The notes beneath the pieces were generated by a model. It saw only the letters and a list, made by a program, of their open reading frames with translations, had not been told where the DNA came from and did not search any database. The translations under genes and the position numbers were made by a program. Below, piece after piece: positions 9,817-17,310 of a stretch of 36,944 nt of DNA; within the stretch, counting starts at the first letter, position 1; every line of letters begins with the position of its first letter. Location: positions 1 to 36,944 of the forward strand of contig CAZPDS010000021.1 of the NCBI GenBank assembly GCA_964585485.1. The letters run 5' to 3'. Origin of the DNA: CALGYY01 sp964585485. Lineage in GTDB: Bacteria; Bacteroidota; Bacteroidia; Bacteroidales; CAIWKO01.

Positions 9817-9824
9817 TATCTTTG
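9817..9824 (+). promoter_or_regulatory. -7 promoter box of ychF
   Basis: TATCTTTG is an exact TAnnTTTG match, 12 nt before the ATG at 9837. The upstream -33 region is occupied by period-7 repeats and has no clear TTTG. Confidence 0.6.
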
Positions 9825-9836
9825 CAAAAAAAGTTT

Positions 9837-10934
9837 ATGTCGTTAAAATGCGGAATAGTGGGTCTTTCGATGACCGGTAAGACCACCATCTTTAATTGTA
9901 TTTCCAATACGCGTGCGCAGGTTTCGGCCGCCGCGTTTACTGCTGCCAAGGCCAACCTTGGCGTAGTGAACGTACCGGATGCGCGTTTGAAGGAGCTTGA
10001 GAAATTTCAGAAAACAGACCGGCTGGTTCCGGCCACCGTGGAAATTGTCGACATCCCGGGCCTTACAAAAAGCAGTGGTACGGGCGACAGCACGGCGAAC
10101 CGTTTTCTGGCCGACATCCGGCAAACCGATGCCATCATTCATGTGCTTCGCTGCTTCGATAGTGACAGTGTACCGCATATTGACGTTACGGTGAATCCTT
10201 TGCGGGACAAAGAAACCGTGGACTTTGAACTGCAAATCCGCGATCTGGAATCCGTCGAAAAGAAACTCGTGAAAGTAGAACGGGCGGCTAAGTCGGGCGA
10301 CAAAGAGGCAAAAGGGATGGCCGTGGTGCTTGAGCGCTGCAAGGCGCACCTGGAATCTTTCCGTCCCATCCGCGAAATGGAACTCAGCAAAGAGGAATAC
10401 AAAGCCATTGATGACCTTTTCCTATTGACGGCCAAACCCGTGATGTACGTGTGCAACGTCGACGACAAATCGGCCGTAAACGGCAATGCCTATGTAGACA
10501 TGGTACGCGAGGTCATTGCGAAGGAAAACACCGAGATGTTGATCATCGCCGGCGCGCTGGAATCGGAAATTGCGGAACTGGAAGATGAGAACGATCGTGT
10601 AGCCTTCCTGTCCGACTGCGGGCTCACCGAACCCGGCGTTCACAAGCTGGTGAGGGTCGCTTATTCCTTCCTCAAACTGCAAACATTTTTCACCGTGGGT
10701 CCCATGGAAATCCGCGCCTGGACCATCCATCAGGGTATGACAGCGCCGCAGGCCGCGGGCGTCATTCATAGCGACCTTGAGCGTGGATTTATCCGTGCCG
10801 AAGTGATGAAATACGACGACTTCATCAGCCTGGGTTCCGAAGCCCGCTGCAAAGAAGCCGGCAAGTTTTATGTGGAAGGAAAAAACTACATCGTGGGCGA
10901 CGGTGATATTCTGCACATCCGTTTTAATGTATAA
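9837..10934 (+). CDS. ychF: YchF/Ola1-family ATPase, divergent P-loop
   Basis: A 365-residue translation-associated P-loop NTPase of the Obg superfamily. The ATG at 9837 lies after the -7 box; the in-frame TTG at 9822 is inside that box. The P-loop is GLSMTGKT, where most YchF proteins have GLPNVGKS. Switch II DIPGLTK is present, and the nucleotide-specificity motif is NVDD rather than the usual NxxE that gives YchF its ATP preference. The C-terminal TGS-like DUF933 region is clear (IRAWTIHQGMTAPQAAGVIH, ending GDILHIRFNV). Known YchF proteins bind ribosomes and respond to oxidative stress. The departures at both nucleotide-contact motifs suggest a second, divergent branch. A TPR lipoprotein gene follows 9 nt later. 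Confidence 0.88.
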   Translation: MSLKCGIVGLSMTGKTTIFNCISNTRAQVSAAAFTAAKANLGVVNVPDARLKELEKFQKTDRLVPATVEIVDIPGLTKSSGTGDSTANRFLADIRQTDAIIHVLRCFDSDSVPHIDVTVNPLRDKETVDFELQIRDLESVEKKLVKVERAAKSGDKEAKGMAVVLERCKAHLESFRPIREMELSKEEYKAIDDLFLLTAKPVMYVCNVDDKSAVNGNAYVDMVREVIAKENTEMLIIAGALESEIAELEDENDRVAFLSDCGLTEPGVHKLVRVAYSFLKLQTFFTVGPMEIRAWTIHQGMTAPQAAGVIHSDLERGFIRAEVMKYDDFISLGSEARCKEAGKFYVEGKNYIVGDGDILHIRFNV

Positions 10935-10943
10935 ATAAAACCT

Positions 10944-11357
10944 ATGAAATCAAGTATTGCAATAGTGGCCTTGGCTGTAGGACTCACCCTTCTTTCCTGC
11001 ACCAGCAAAAAAGAAAAAGCCTTCGAAGCCTTTAACAACGGCAAATCGAAATTTCAGAAAAACCTGATTCAGGAATCCATTCCGTATTTCACCAAAGCCC
11101 TGGAATATTGGCCGGGATTCGACCAGGCCTTGTTTTACCGCGCCAACGCCTACAATAATTTGCGCATGCCGGATTCGGCCATGGTTAACTACAATAAATG
11201 CATCGAAGCCAGTCCGAATTTTGCTGACGCATGGGTCAACCGGGGTGCCCTTAAGTATGCCCTGGGCGACCGGGACGGCGCCTGCAGTGATTGGTACAAA
11301 GCACAGGAACTGGGCAAAGAAAACATTGAACTGAACCTGATGAATTGCCCTAAGTAG
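10944..11357 (+). CDS. TPR lipoprotein
   Basis: A 137-residue predicted lipoprotein with lipobox LTLLSC (Cys19). The mature part holds about three tetratricopeptide repeats: AFEAFNNGKSKFQKNLIQES, EYWPGFDQALFYRANAYNNL and CIEASPNFADAWVNRGALKYALGD. TPRs serve as protein-protein scaffolds, here at a membrane facing the periplasm. The specific partner is unknown. It probably shares the ychF transcript. Confidence 0.8.
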   Translation: MKSSIAIVALAVGLTLLSCTSKKEKAFEAFNNGKSKFQKNLIQESIPYFTKALEYWPGFDQALFYRANAYNNLRMPDSAMVNYNKCIEASPNFADAWVNRGALKYALGDRDGACSDWYKAQELGKENIELNLMNCPK

Positions 11358-11371
11358 CACCGTTTGTGCTA
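11355..11371. terminator. Weak hairpin between convergent genes
   Basis: TAGCAC (11355-11360) pairs with GTGCTA (11366-11371) around a 5-nt loop, at the junction of the TPR lipoprotein and EamA genes. There is no T-tract on either strand, so its function as a terminator is doubtful. Confidence 0.3.
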
Positions 11372-11374
11372 TCG

Positions 11375-12226
11375 CTAAAGAGTCATCAGCACAATGGCCC
11401 CCAGGGCAGCAGCAATCCCAAGCCAGTTAATGGGCTTAAGGTGTTGACGGAAAAAGAGCAATCCGCTGAAAGCGGCCAGGATAACCAGGGAGATGTTGAA
11501 GACCGGCACGAAGAAAGACACTTCAAAATGGCGCATGCCGACCAGGAAAAAATACGTTGAGTACCAGTTCAGCACCCCCAGCAGAACGCCGGCCAGCAAG
11601 CTTTGCACATCCGGCACCTTGCGGCTACGAACGCTCTTAACGCCAAGTACCAGGAGGCCAAGGATCAGGCTAACCGCGAACGCTGAGGCCAGGAAAAAGA
11701 TGAAATCATCTTTGATGTAATTTTTCTCAGCAATCTTCAACAGCGAATCATTGATACCTGTTCCAACGAACAACATGAGGGGGAAATAAAACGAGACCGA
11801 ACGTTGGCGGGCGTGTTCCTTGTTACGAAAGGTAAGCCAGAAGGCCAACAGCGCCAGAATGATCCCAAGGATTTTCATCCAGGTAACCGTCTCGGCGAAA
11901 AAAATCAAGCCCAGCAGAACGGGGATTACCACCGACATCTTCCCGGCTACCGAAGTCAGGGCCAGTCCGGCTTTCTGCACACTCATACCGTAAACCAGAA
12001 AGGTGGCCATCAGCATGAAACCAGCGAGCACGGCCAGACCCGTCCACGACTGCTGCAGCGCACTTTTGATTTCCGAGGTTTCGGAGCAAAGGTAAAAGCC
12101 CAAACCCGCCGCAACCAGGTAGTTCATGGTTATGGCGACCAGGTTATCGATCTTCCAGGCCTCAAAAATTTTAAAGAGAACGATGATGGACGTAGAGGTA
12201 AGTACGGCCGCAATTAAAAAAAACAT
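11375..12226 (-). CDS. EamA/DMT-family transporter
   Basis: A 283-residue integral membrane protein with about ten hydrophobic segments arranged as two similar halves, the plan of the drug/metabolite transporter (EamA) superfamily. It starts FFLIAAVLTSTSIIVLFKIF, has a second-half repeat near FFLASAFAVSLILGLLVLGV, and ends LGIAAALGAIVLMTL. Substrates in this superfamily range from amino acids to nucleotide sugars and cannot be read from the sequence. It is the last gene of the bamD group, 14 nt after recN. Confidence 0.85.
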   Translation of the reverse strand: MFFLIAAVLTSTSIIVLFKIFEAWKIDNLVAITMNYLVAAGLGFYLCSETSEIKSALQQSWTGLAVLAGFMLMATFLVYGMSVQKAGLALTSVAGKMSVVIPVLLGLIFFAETVTWMKILGIILALLAFWLTFRNKEHARQRSVSFYFPLMLFVGTGINDSLLKIAEKNYIKDDFIFFLASAFAVSLILGLLVLGVKSVRSRKVPDVQSLLAGVLLGVLNWYSTYFFLVGMRHFEVSFFVPVFNISLVILAAFSGLLFFRQHLKPINWLGIAAALGAIVLMTL

Positions 12227-12240
12227 GAATGCCTTTCGTT

Positions 12241-13905
12241 TTACTTTTGAGCTTTCTCCAATAATTCAATAGCGGTGGCCCTGACTTTAGCCCCGGCGTC
12301 AAGTCCGCCAATCATCTGCGCAATTTCCGCTACACGCTCTTCATATCCAAGTGAGCGGATAAAGGTGCGGGTCTTCTCATGATCCGTTTCTTTGTAGACA
12401 AACAGATGATGTTGTCCGCGGGCGGCGATTTGCGGTAGATGGGTTATTGCAATAACCTGCATTCGGTCGGAAAGTTGGCGGAGGATCTCCCCTACTTTTC
12501 CGGCAATATCACCGGAAACGCCGGTATCAATTTCATCGAAGATAATCGTTGGCAACAGGTTTTTCTGCGAAATCAGCGATTTCACGGCCAGCATCAAACG
12601 CGAAATCTCTCCACCGGAGGCTACATGGCCGGTTTCCTGCAACGCTCCACCTTTGTTAGCATTGAAAAGAAAGCGAATCTGATCTTTTCCCGTACCTGAA
12701 AAATCGTCCAGGGGATCGCATTGAATGCTGATGCGTGCTTCGGGCATCCCCAGGTTTTTCAGGTAGGCCAGTAATTTTTTCTCCGCCGCCGGGATGCATT
12801 TCAGCCGCCCTGCTGTAAGGGATGCTGCAGTTTTGGCTAGATTTCCGGTGCGCAGCGTGATCTCCTGGGTCGCCCGTTCAATCACGTTTTCAAGGGAACT
12901 GATGCCCAGCAGTTTCTGGTCCAACTCTTCCTTCAATTGTAATAATTCGGCGACGGTTTGAACATGATGCTTCTGAAGTAATCGATACAGCATATCAACG
13001 CGTGCCGCAACAAGGGCGGTTCGATCAGGATCAATCACCACCCTGTCGGCTTTCACCGAAAGGTCGGACGAAATTTCCCTGGTTTCAATACTGATGCTTT
13101 GCAGGCGGTCGGCCAATTCCTTCAGCGAGGTATCGTGCCGGGCAGCCTGCGCAAGCGCCTGCTGGGCCTGACTGAGATGCAGGAGGATGTTCTCTTCGTC
13201 GCCCGACAAAAGCGTCAGTGACTTCCCCAGCGCTTCCAGGATATTTTCAGCGTGCGTCAATCGGGCCATTTCATCTTCCAGTTCCTGCAGCTCACCATCG
13301 CGGAGTGCTGCATTTTCAAGTTCATCAAAGAGAAAGCGAAAATAATCCTGATCTTTTTTTTGTTGCACTTCCTCCTCCAGTAATCCCTTCAGGCGTGAAC
13401 GAGCCTGTTTAAGTTCAGCATAGTCGCGTGTGTACGTGCGGAACAAATCCTGCTGGCCGCCGAAACTGTCGATGACGTGGGTCTGAAACGCCGGATGATA
13501 AAGATCCAGTGATTGATGTTGGGAATGAATATCGATAAGGCGAACCGCCAATTCTTTCAGCACGTTTAGATTCACCGGCGTATCGTTGATGAAAGCCCTG
13601 GATTTCCCTTGGGGATTGATTTCCCGGCGAAGGAGCAGTTGTCCCTCCGCATCGAGATCGTGTTCTTCAAAGAAGGCTTCCAATCCGTAGGTACTGATAT
13701 CAAACTCCCCTTCTACAAAGCATTTCCGGTTCTTATCATGCAGTACCTGACCATCGGCCCGCTGACCCAGAATCAGCGAAAGCGCACCCAACAGGATGGA
13801 TTTTCCCGCGCCCGTTTCGCCGGTGATAATCGTGAGGCCCTTATCCCAGCTAACTTCGAGCTTTTCGATCAGCGCATAATTCTCGACGGTAAGCCGCTTT
13901 AACAT
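12241..13905 (-). CDS. recN: DNA repair protein RecN
   Basis: A 554-residue SMC-like ATPase acting at DNA double-strand breaks. Walker A is in ITGETGAGKSILLGALSL near residue 35. Two long coiled-coil arms fill the middle (about 150-360). The ABC signature region contains GHVASGGEISRLMLAVKSL, Walker B is TIIFDEIDTGVSGDIAGKV, and a conserved AITHLPQIAARG follows. Length and architecture are normal. It lies 10 nt after porD/DUF4835. Confidence 0.95.
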   Translation of the reverse strand: MLKRLTVENYALIEKLEVSWDKGLTIITGETGAGKSILLGALSLILGQRADGQVLHDKNRKCFVEGEFDISTYGLEAFFEEHDLDAEGQLLLRREINPQGKSRAFINDTPVNLNVLKELAVRLIDIHSQHQSLDLYHPAFQTHVIDSFGGQQDLFRTYTRDYAELKQARSRLKGLLEEEVQQKKDQDYFRFLFDELENAALRDGELQELEDEMARLTHAENILEALGKSLTLLSGDEENILLHLSQAQQALAQAARHDTSLKELADRLQSISIETREISSDLSVKADRVVIDPDRTALVAARVDMLYRLLQKHHVQTVAELLQLKEELDQKLLGISSLENVIERATQEITLRTGNLAKTAASLTAGRLKCIPAAEKKLLAYLKNLGMPEARISIQCDPLDDFSGTGKDQIRFLFNANKGGALQETGHVASGGEISRLMLAVKSLISQKNLLPTIIFDEIDTGVSGDIAGKVGEILRQLSDRMQVIAITHLPQIAARGQHHLFVYKETDHEKTRTFIRSLGYEERVAEIAQMIGGLDAGAKVRATAIELLEKAQK

Positions 13906-13915
13906 GGGGATGACC

Positions 13916-14821
13916 TTACTGGTTTGCGTTCAGAATTTTTGTATTGTAATCGCCGGAATGCGAAGGATCGATTTCTTTGAGCATGGCCACCACTTTGTTT
14001 TTATCGGCAACCGAAGCCCCGGCGAAAATATTGCAGATTTCATCGCGTTTTGCGTCGATAAACAGTTGCGAAAAATACAAGCCCGGTTTCTCTCTGTAGG
14101 CTTTTTGCAAAAGTTCAATGGCGGCCATAACACCGGCGCGGCCGGTTTGCAGGTTGTCCTTCATCATGTCCAGCCCTTTGCGGTGATACTGATAATTGGC
14201 CTGTCGCAAAGCGCTGTACGACTGATTCAGGAGGTTTTCGACCATCCAGTACCGGTTCTTTTTGCTTTCGAAGGCTTTCCATCCTTTTTCCGGGGTATTC
14301 TGAGCATTGTTGACAATGGTTTGCGCTTTATTGAAATAGGGAGAGCCCGCGTATTCTTCAAAGGAATCGAAGTCGAGGCCAATCAGCATATAAGCATAAT
14401 AAGCCAGAACAGAGGTCAGGCCAGAGAGATGGCTGTTTTCATCAAAATCCAGGGGTGAGGTTTCCAGGTATTTAAATTGAAAATCTTTATCCATAAGGTT
14501 AAGCATAACGCTGTTGTAGGAGGATCCGTAAGCCGGACGACGTGCCTGCACCTGGATGGTGCCACGGAATTCATCATCCGACACCCGTTCCGAAAGGGTG
14601 ATCAGCATACTGCATTCGATTTTTTCCTCCACCTTCAGGGTATAGGGTGTCCATTTCCGGTTATTCACAAAATCGCGAATAGCGTTTTGCATATTGTCGT
14701 AGATATGGCGGTCGCTTCCCTGGATTTGCTGGGAATTCACACTCACCTGACACATCAGTTCCTGGGCCTGAACAGCAAGCACACTCAGGAATAAGGAGAG
14801 TATCACAAAGCATTTCTTCAT
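13916..14821 (-). CDS. PorD-like protein (DUF4835)
   Basis: A 301-residue exported protein. I take the ATG at 14821 because a clean signal peptide follows (MKKCFVILSLFLSVLAVQAQ); an ATG at 14830 is also possible. Family marks are QELMCQVSVNSQQIQGSD, NRKWTPYTLKVEEKIECSM, FRGTIQVQARRPAYGSSY and SHLSGLTSVLAYYAYMLIGL. DUF4835 proteins have been linked to the type IX secretion system under the name PorD, and the T9SS cargo genes in this window fit that. The gene sits between coaBC and recN. The family assignment is strong; the exact secretion step is not known. Confidence 0.88.
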   Translation of the reverse strand: MKKCFVILSLFLSVLAVQAQELMCQVSVNSQQIQGSDRHIYDNMQNAIRDFVNNRKWTPYTLKVEEKIECSMLITLSERVSDDEFRGTIQVQARRPAYGSSYNSVMLNLMDKDFQFKYLETSPLDFDENSHLSGLTSVLAYYAYMLIGLDFDSFEEYAGSPYFNKAQTIVNNAQNTPEKGWKAFESKKNRYWMVENLLNQSYSALRQANYQYHRKGLDMMKDNLQTGRAGVMAAIELLQKAYREKPGLYFSQLFIDAKRDEICNIFAGASVADKNKVVAMLKEIDPSHSGDYNTKILNANQ

Positions 14822-14834
14822 GGTGAACAAATTA

Positions 14835-15491
14835 TCATTTTAGCCAACGCTCCACTTCATCAAAAATATCGGAAGCCACGGCACGTTTCAATTTCAATCC
14901 GAAAGTACGTTTTTTTCCGCTACGATCGTAGAGGGTAATTTTATTGGTATTGGTTCCGAAACCCGCCCCCTTTTCCCGAAGCGAATTAAGAACGATGAAG
15001 TCCAGATTTTTATTTTTCAATTTTTTGAGTGCATTAAATTCTTCATTCTGCGTTTCGAGGGCAAAGCCACCCAGGATTTGATCCGGACGTTTGCTTTTCC
15101 CAAGGGTGGCCAAAATGTCTTTCGTGGGCTTCAATTCGATAATTAGTCCCTGATCGCCTGTCTTTTTAATTTTCTCGCTGGCGGTGACGACCGGCGTATA
15201 ATCGGCCACAGCGGCTGCCATCAGCGTAATATCGGAGGAGGTGAAGCAACGGGTGATTTGGAGGAACATTTCATCGGCGCTGGTTACGTCGATACGATGA
15301 ACATCGGGAAGATCTTCCGGCGCCGTCACCGGGCCGCAGACAAGGGTGACCGATGCACCGCGGGAAGCCGCTTCCCGGGCCAGTTCGAAGCCCATTTTAC
15401 CGGAGGAATGATTGCCGATAAAGCGCACCGGATCGATGGCCTCGTAAGTAGGTCCGGCAGAAATAAGAACCCGCTTATTTTTTAACGAACT
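14835..15491 (-). CDS. coaBC: Phosphopantothenate-cysteine ligase half of CoaBC (after frameshift)
   Basis: This is the C-terminal ligase domain of bifunctional CoaBC, joining cysteine to 4'-phosphopantothenate with CTP. It is read in the -1 frame relative to the upstream half. It begins immediately after an A10 run with KNKRVLISAGPTYEAIDPVR and continues FIGNHSSGKMGFELA, VTLVCGP, MAAAVADYTP and KIKKTGDQGLIIELKPT, all expected for CoaB. There is no plausible start codon of its own at the domain boundary. One added A in the run would give a continuous 401-residue protein, the usual CoaBC length. The enzyme is normally essential, so a slippage-made protein or a base missed in sequencing is more likely than gene death. 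Confidence 0.85.
   Translation of the reverse strand, partial: SSLKNKRVLISAGPTYEAIDPVRFIGNHSSGKMGFELAREAASRGASVTLVCGPVTAPEDLPDVHRIDVTSADEMFLQITRCFTSSDITLMAAAVADYTPVVTASEKIKKTGDQGLIIELKPTKDILATLGKSKRPDQILGGFALETQNEEFNALKKLKNKNLDFIVLNSLREKGAGFGTNTNKITLYDRSGKKRTFGLKLKRAVASDIFDEVERWLK
15461..15480 (-). other. Hairpin downstream of the coaBC A10 run
   Basis: On the minus strand AAATAAG pairs perfectly with CTTATTT around a 6-nt loop (CGGGTT), beginning 10 nt after the A run. Spacing of this kind is seen for stimulators of -1 frameshifting, but the stem is AT-rich and weak. Confidence 0.4.
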
Positions 15492-16039
15492 TTTTTTTTT
15501 AAGAAGGAAGCGAGAACGCTCACGATGTTCTCCGGCTCTTCCATGCGGCCGGCACCACACAGACCGCTGGCCAGTTCGCCTTCGTTCGGGGCGATCAGAT
15601 GATTTCCGAAAGAAATCAACTTGTTGATGTTTTGCTGTGTTGATGGATGATGATACATATCCAAATCCATGGCGGGTGCGAAGAACACCGGACATTTAGC
15701 GGCCAGGTAGGAAGTGAGCAGCAGGTTGTCGGCGATACCGTGGGCCATTTTGCCGAGCGTATTGGCCGAAACCGGGGCAATGAGCATCAGATCGGCCCAG
15801 TTGCCCATTTCTACATGACTATTCCAACTACCATCGGTGGGATCAAACGGTTCCACCAGCGCAGGGTGCTGGGATAGCGTTGAAAGCGTAAGCGGGGTCA
15901 CAAAATCGCAGGCCGACGGCGTCAGAAGGACTTGCACATCGGCGCCCTCCTTTTTCAGAAGGCGCACCAGCCCGGGGATTTTGTAGGCGGCAATACTGCC
16001 GGTGATTCCCAGGAGTATTTTTTTACCTTTCAACGACAT
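15482..16039 (-). CDS. coaBC: Phosphopantothenoylcysteine decarboxylase half of CoaBC
   Basis: This is the N-terminal flavoprotein domain of CoaBC, decarboxylating phosphopantothenoylcysteine in coenzyme A synthesis. The ATG at 16039 begins MSLKGKKILLGITGSIAAYK, four bases after the rpoZ stop; an earlier ATG at 16075 overlaps rpoZ. The catalytic His is in SHVEMGNWADLML, the substrate-binding motif reads PAMDLDMY (Asp where many bacteria have Asn, which I believe is usual in Bacteroidota), and the flap Cys is in SGLCGAGRMEEPE. The frame ends prematurely three codons after the A10 run at 15491-15500, cutting the protein to 185 residues. The ligase domain continues in the -1 frame. Confidence 0.9.
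   Translation of the reverse strand: MSLKGKKILLGITGSIAAYKIPGLVRLLKKEGADVQVLLTPSACDFVTPLTLSTLSQHPALVEPFDPTDGSWNSHVEMGNWADLMLIAPVSANTLGKMAHGIADNLLLTSYLAAKCPVFFAPAMDLDMYHHPSTQQNINKLISFGNHLIAPNEGELASGLCGAGRMEEPENIVSVLASFLKKKVR
15491..15500 (-). other. A10 homopolymer at the coaBC frame change
   Basis: Ten A on the coding strand lie exactly where the decarboxylase frame must pass to the ligase frame. An eleventh A restores one frame across both domains. The run also contains an A AAA AAA-type slippery heptamer suited to -1 ribosomal slippage, and runs of this length are prone to polymerase slippage. Confidence 0.8.
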
Positions 16040-16043
16040 TGGA

Positions 16044-16388
16044 TCAGAGGATTTCAGTTGCCGGCTCCTCATCATGCAGAGGATTCCGAATATACAGCTG
16101 CTCGCTCAGATATTCCTGAATAGCCAATAATGTGGGCTTCGGCAAACGCTCGTAGAATTTTGCAATTTCAATCTGCTCGCGGTTTTCAAACACCTCTTCC
16201 AGGTTATCCTGATTCGATGAAAAATCTTCGATTTTCGATCCCAGCTCTTCCTTCAATTCGAGGGCGATCTGATTGGCACGTTTGGTCAGAATGACAACGG
16301 TTTCATATATATTTCCGTCAGCGCCCATAAAATCAGTGGTGTTGCGGGTAACAGCCAGATGATCCGTTTTAACCTTCTTATAGTCCAT
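16044..16388 (-). CDS. rpoZ: RNA polymerase omega/Rpb6-like subunit
   Basis: A 114-residue protein of the Bacteroidota RNA polymerase Rpb6/omega family, which helps assemble the beta' subunit. Family marks are NTTDFMGADGNIYETVVILTKRANQI near the N-terminus, where ETVVILTKRANQIA is the omega core helix, and EIAKFYERLPKPTLLAIQEYL at the C-terminus. It is longer than the enterobacterial omega (about 90 residues), as usual in this phylum. It starts 15 nt after bamD and ends 4 nt before coaBC. Confidence 0.88.
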   Translation of the reverse strand: MDYKKVKTDHLAVTRNTTDFMGADGNIYETVVILTKRANQIALELKEELGSKIEDFSSNQDNLEEVFENREQIEIAKFYERLPKPTLLAIQEYLSEQLYIRNPLHDEEPATEIL

Positions 16389-16403
16389 GTTGAATATATT
16401 ATG

Positions 16404-17204
16404 CTAATTATACTTATTAATTTCTTTGTTGATATCGCGATAGATATTTTTCAGGTCTTTCTGGTAAGCACTTTCCGGGAAAATGGCCATGAATGCATTA
16501 TAGGCATCTACCGCCATATTGAGTCGCTCGCGCTTTTTCCGTTCAACACTCTGCAGGGCGAATTGGTAACTTGATTTTACGATATAGAAATACGCTTCCT
16601 CCCGGTATTTGGTATCGGGGAATTCCTTCAATAAATTTTTAAAACTCACGGTGGCCGCCTGAAAGTTCTCGGTTTTGTAATATAGTCGGGCAATTTCGTA
16701 TGATTTAGTCTCCAACTTTTTACGAATTTCATCGATCAGTTTATTGCAGTCTTCTATGCGCGTACTATTCGGGTAACGGTCGATAAAATACTGCAACTGG
16801 CGCACGGCATCCAGCGACATGGTTTGATCGAGGCTGTATTTTGGCGAGAACATGTACTGACAATAGGCACTCATGTACAGGCATTCTTCCGCATACTGAC
16901 TGGTGGGAAACATGTCCGTGAATTTCAGAAAATAGTACCCGGCCTGGATGTAATCGGCCTGACCATAAAAGCAATAGGCGTAATAATAGTTGATTTTTTC
17001 GGAGGTGTCGTTGCCACGATAATAAATCAGCAGTTCATCCAGTAACTGCTGCGCCCGGTGATAATCGTTTTTCTGGTAGTAGGCCACAGCCGCCTTGTAC
17101 TTTTCGGTGGGGCTGGCGGTTTTCTGAATTTTCTTGTACCCGCTGCAGGAAACCAGCGTCACGGCTATAAAAGCAAGTAGAATAACAGCGATTTTTCGGA
17201 ACAT
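16404..17204 (-). CDS. bamD: Outer membrane assembly lipoprotein BamD
   Basis: A 266-residue lipoprotein with lipobox AVTLVSC (Cys20). It carries five TPR-like repeats across residues about 35-260, for example EKYKAAVAYYQKNDYHRAQQ, YYFLKFTDMFPTSQYAEECL and VDAYNAFMAIFPESAYQKDL. BamD is the essential lipoprotein partner of BamA in inserting beta-barrel proteins in the outer membrane. It is the first gene of the minus-strand group. A TAATTTTG box 4 nt before its ATG would leave almost no leader. Confidence 0.9.
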   Translation of the reverse strand: MFRKIAVILLAFIAVTLVSCSGYKKIQKTASPTEKYKAAVAYYQKNDYHRAQQLLDELLIYYRGNDTSEKINYYYAYCFYGQADYIQAGYYFLKFTDMFPTSQYAEECLYMSAYCQYMFSPKYSLDQTMSLDAVRQLQYFIDRYPNSTRIEDCNKLIDEIRKKLETKSYEIARLYYKTENFQAATVSFKNLLKEFPDTKYREEAYFYIVKSSYQFALQSVERKKRERLNMAVDAYNAFMAIFPESAYQKDLKNIYRDINKEINKYN

Positions 17205-17208
17205 GCTG

Positions 17209-17216
17209 CAAAATTA
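17209..17216 (-). promoter_or_regulatory. Candidate -7 box upstream of bamD
   Basis: The minus strand reads TAATTTTG, an exact TAnnTTTG match, ending 4 nt from the bamD ATG. Transcription from it would begin at or inside the start codon, so either bamD mRNA is leaderless or the match is by chance. No -33 element is evident. Confidence 0.35.
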
Positions 17217-17310
17217 GTAAAAATTAATGAATAATCCACTAACTATAGTTCACTCATTTTATTGCAGAAAGCACGGCCTATGAAAAAATAAATGAAGTCG
17301 TGGGCGGCCC

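Noticed and set aside
14835..16039. coaBC as two independent genes (separate CoaC and CoaB)
   Set aside because: The ligase half has no start codon at its domain boundary, and one base restores a full-length fused protein.
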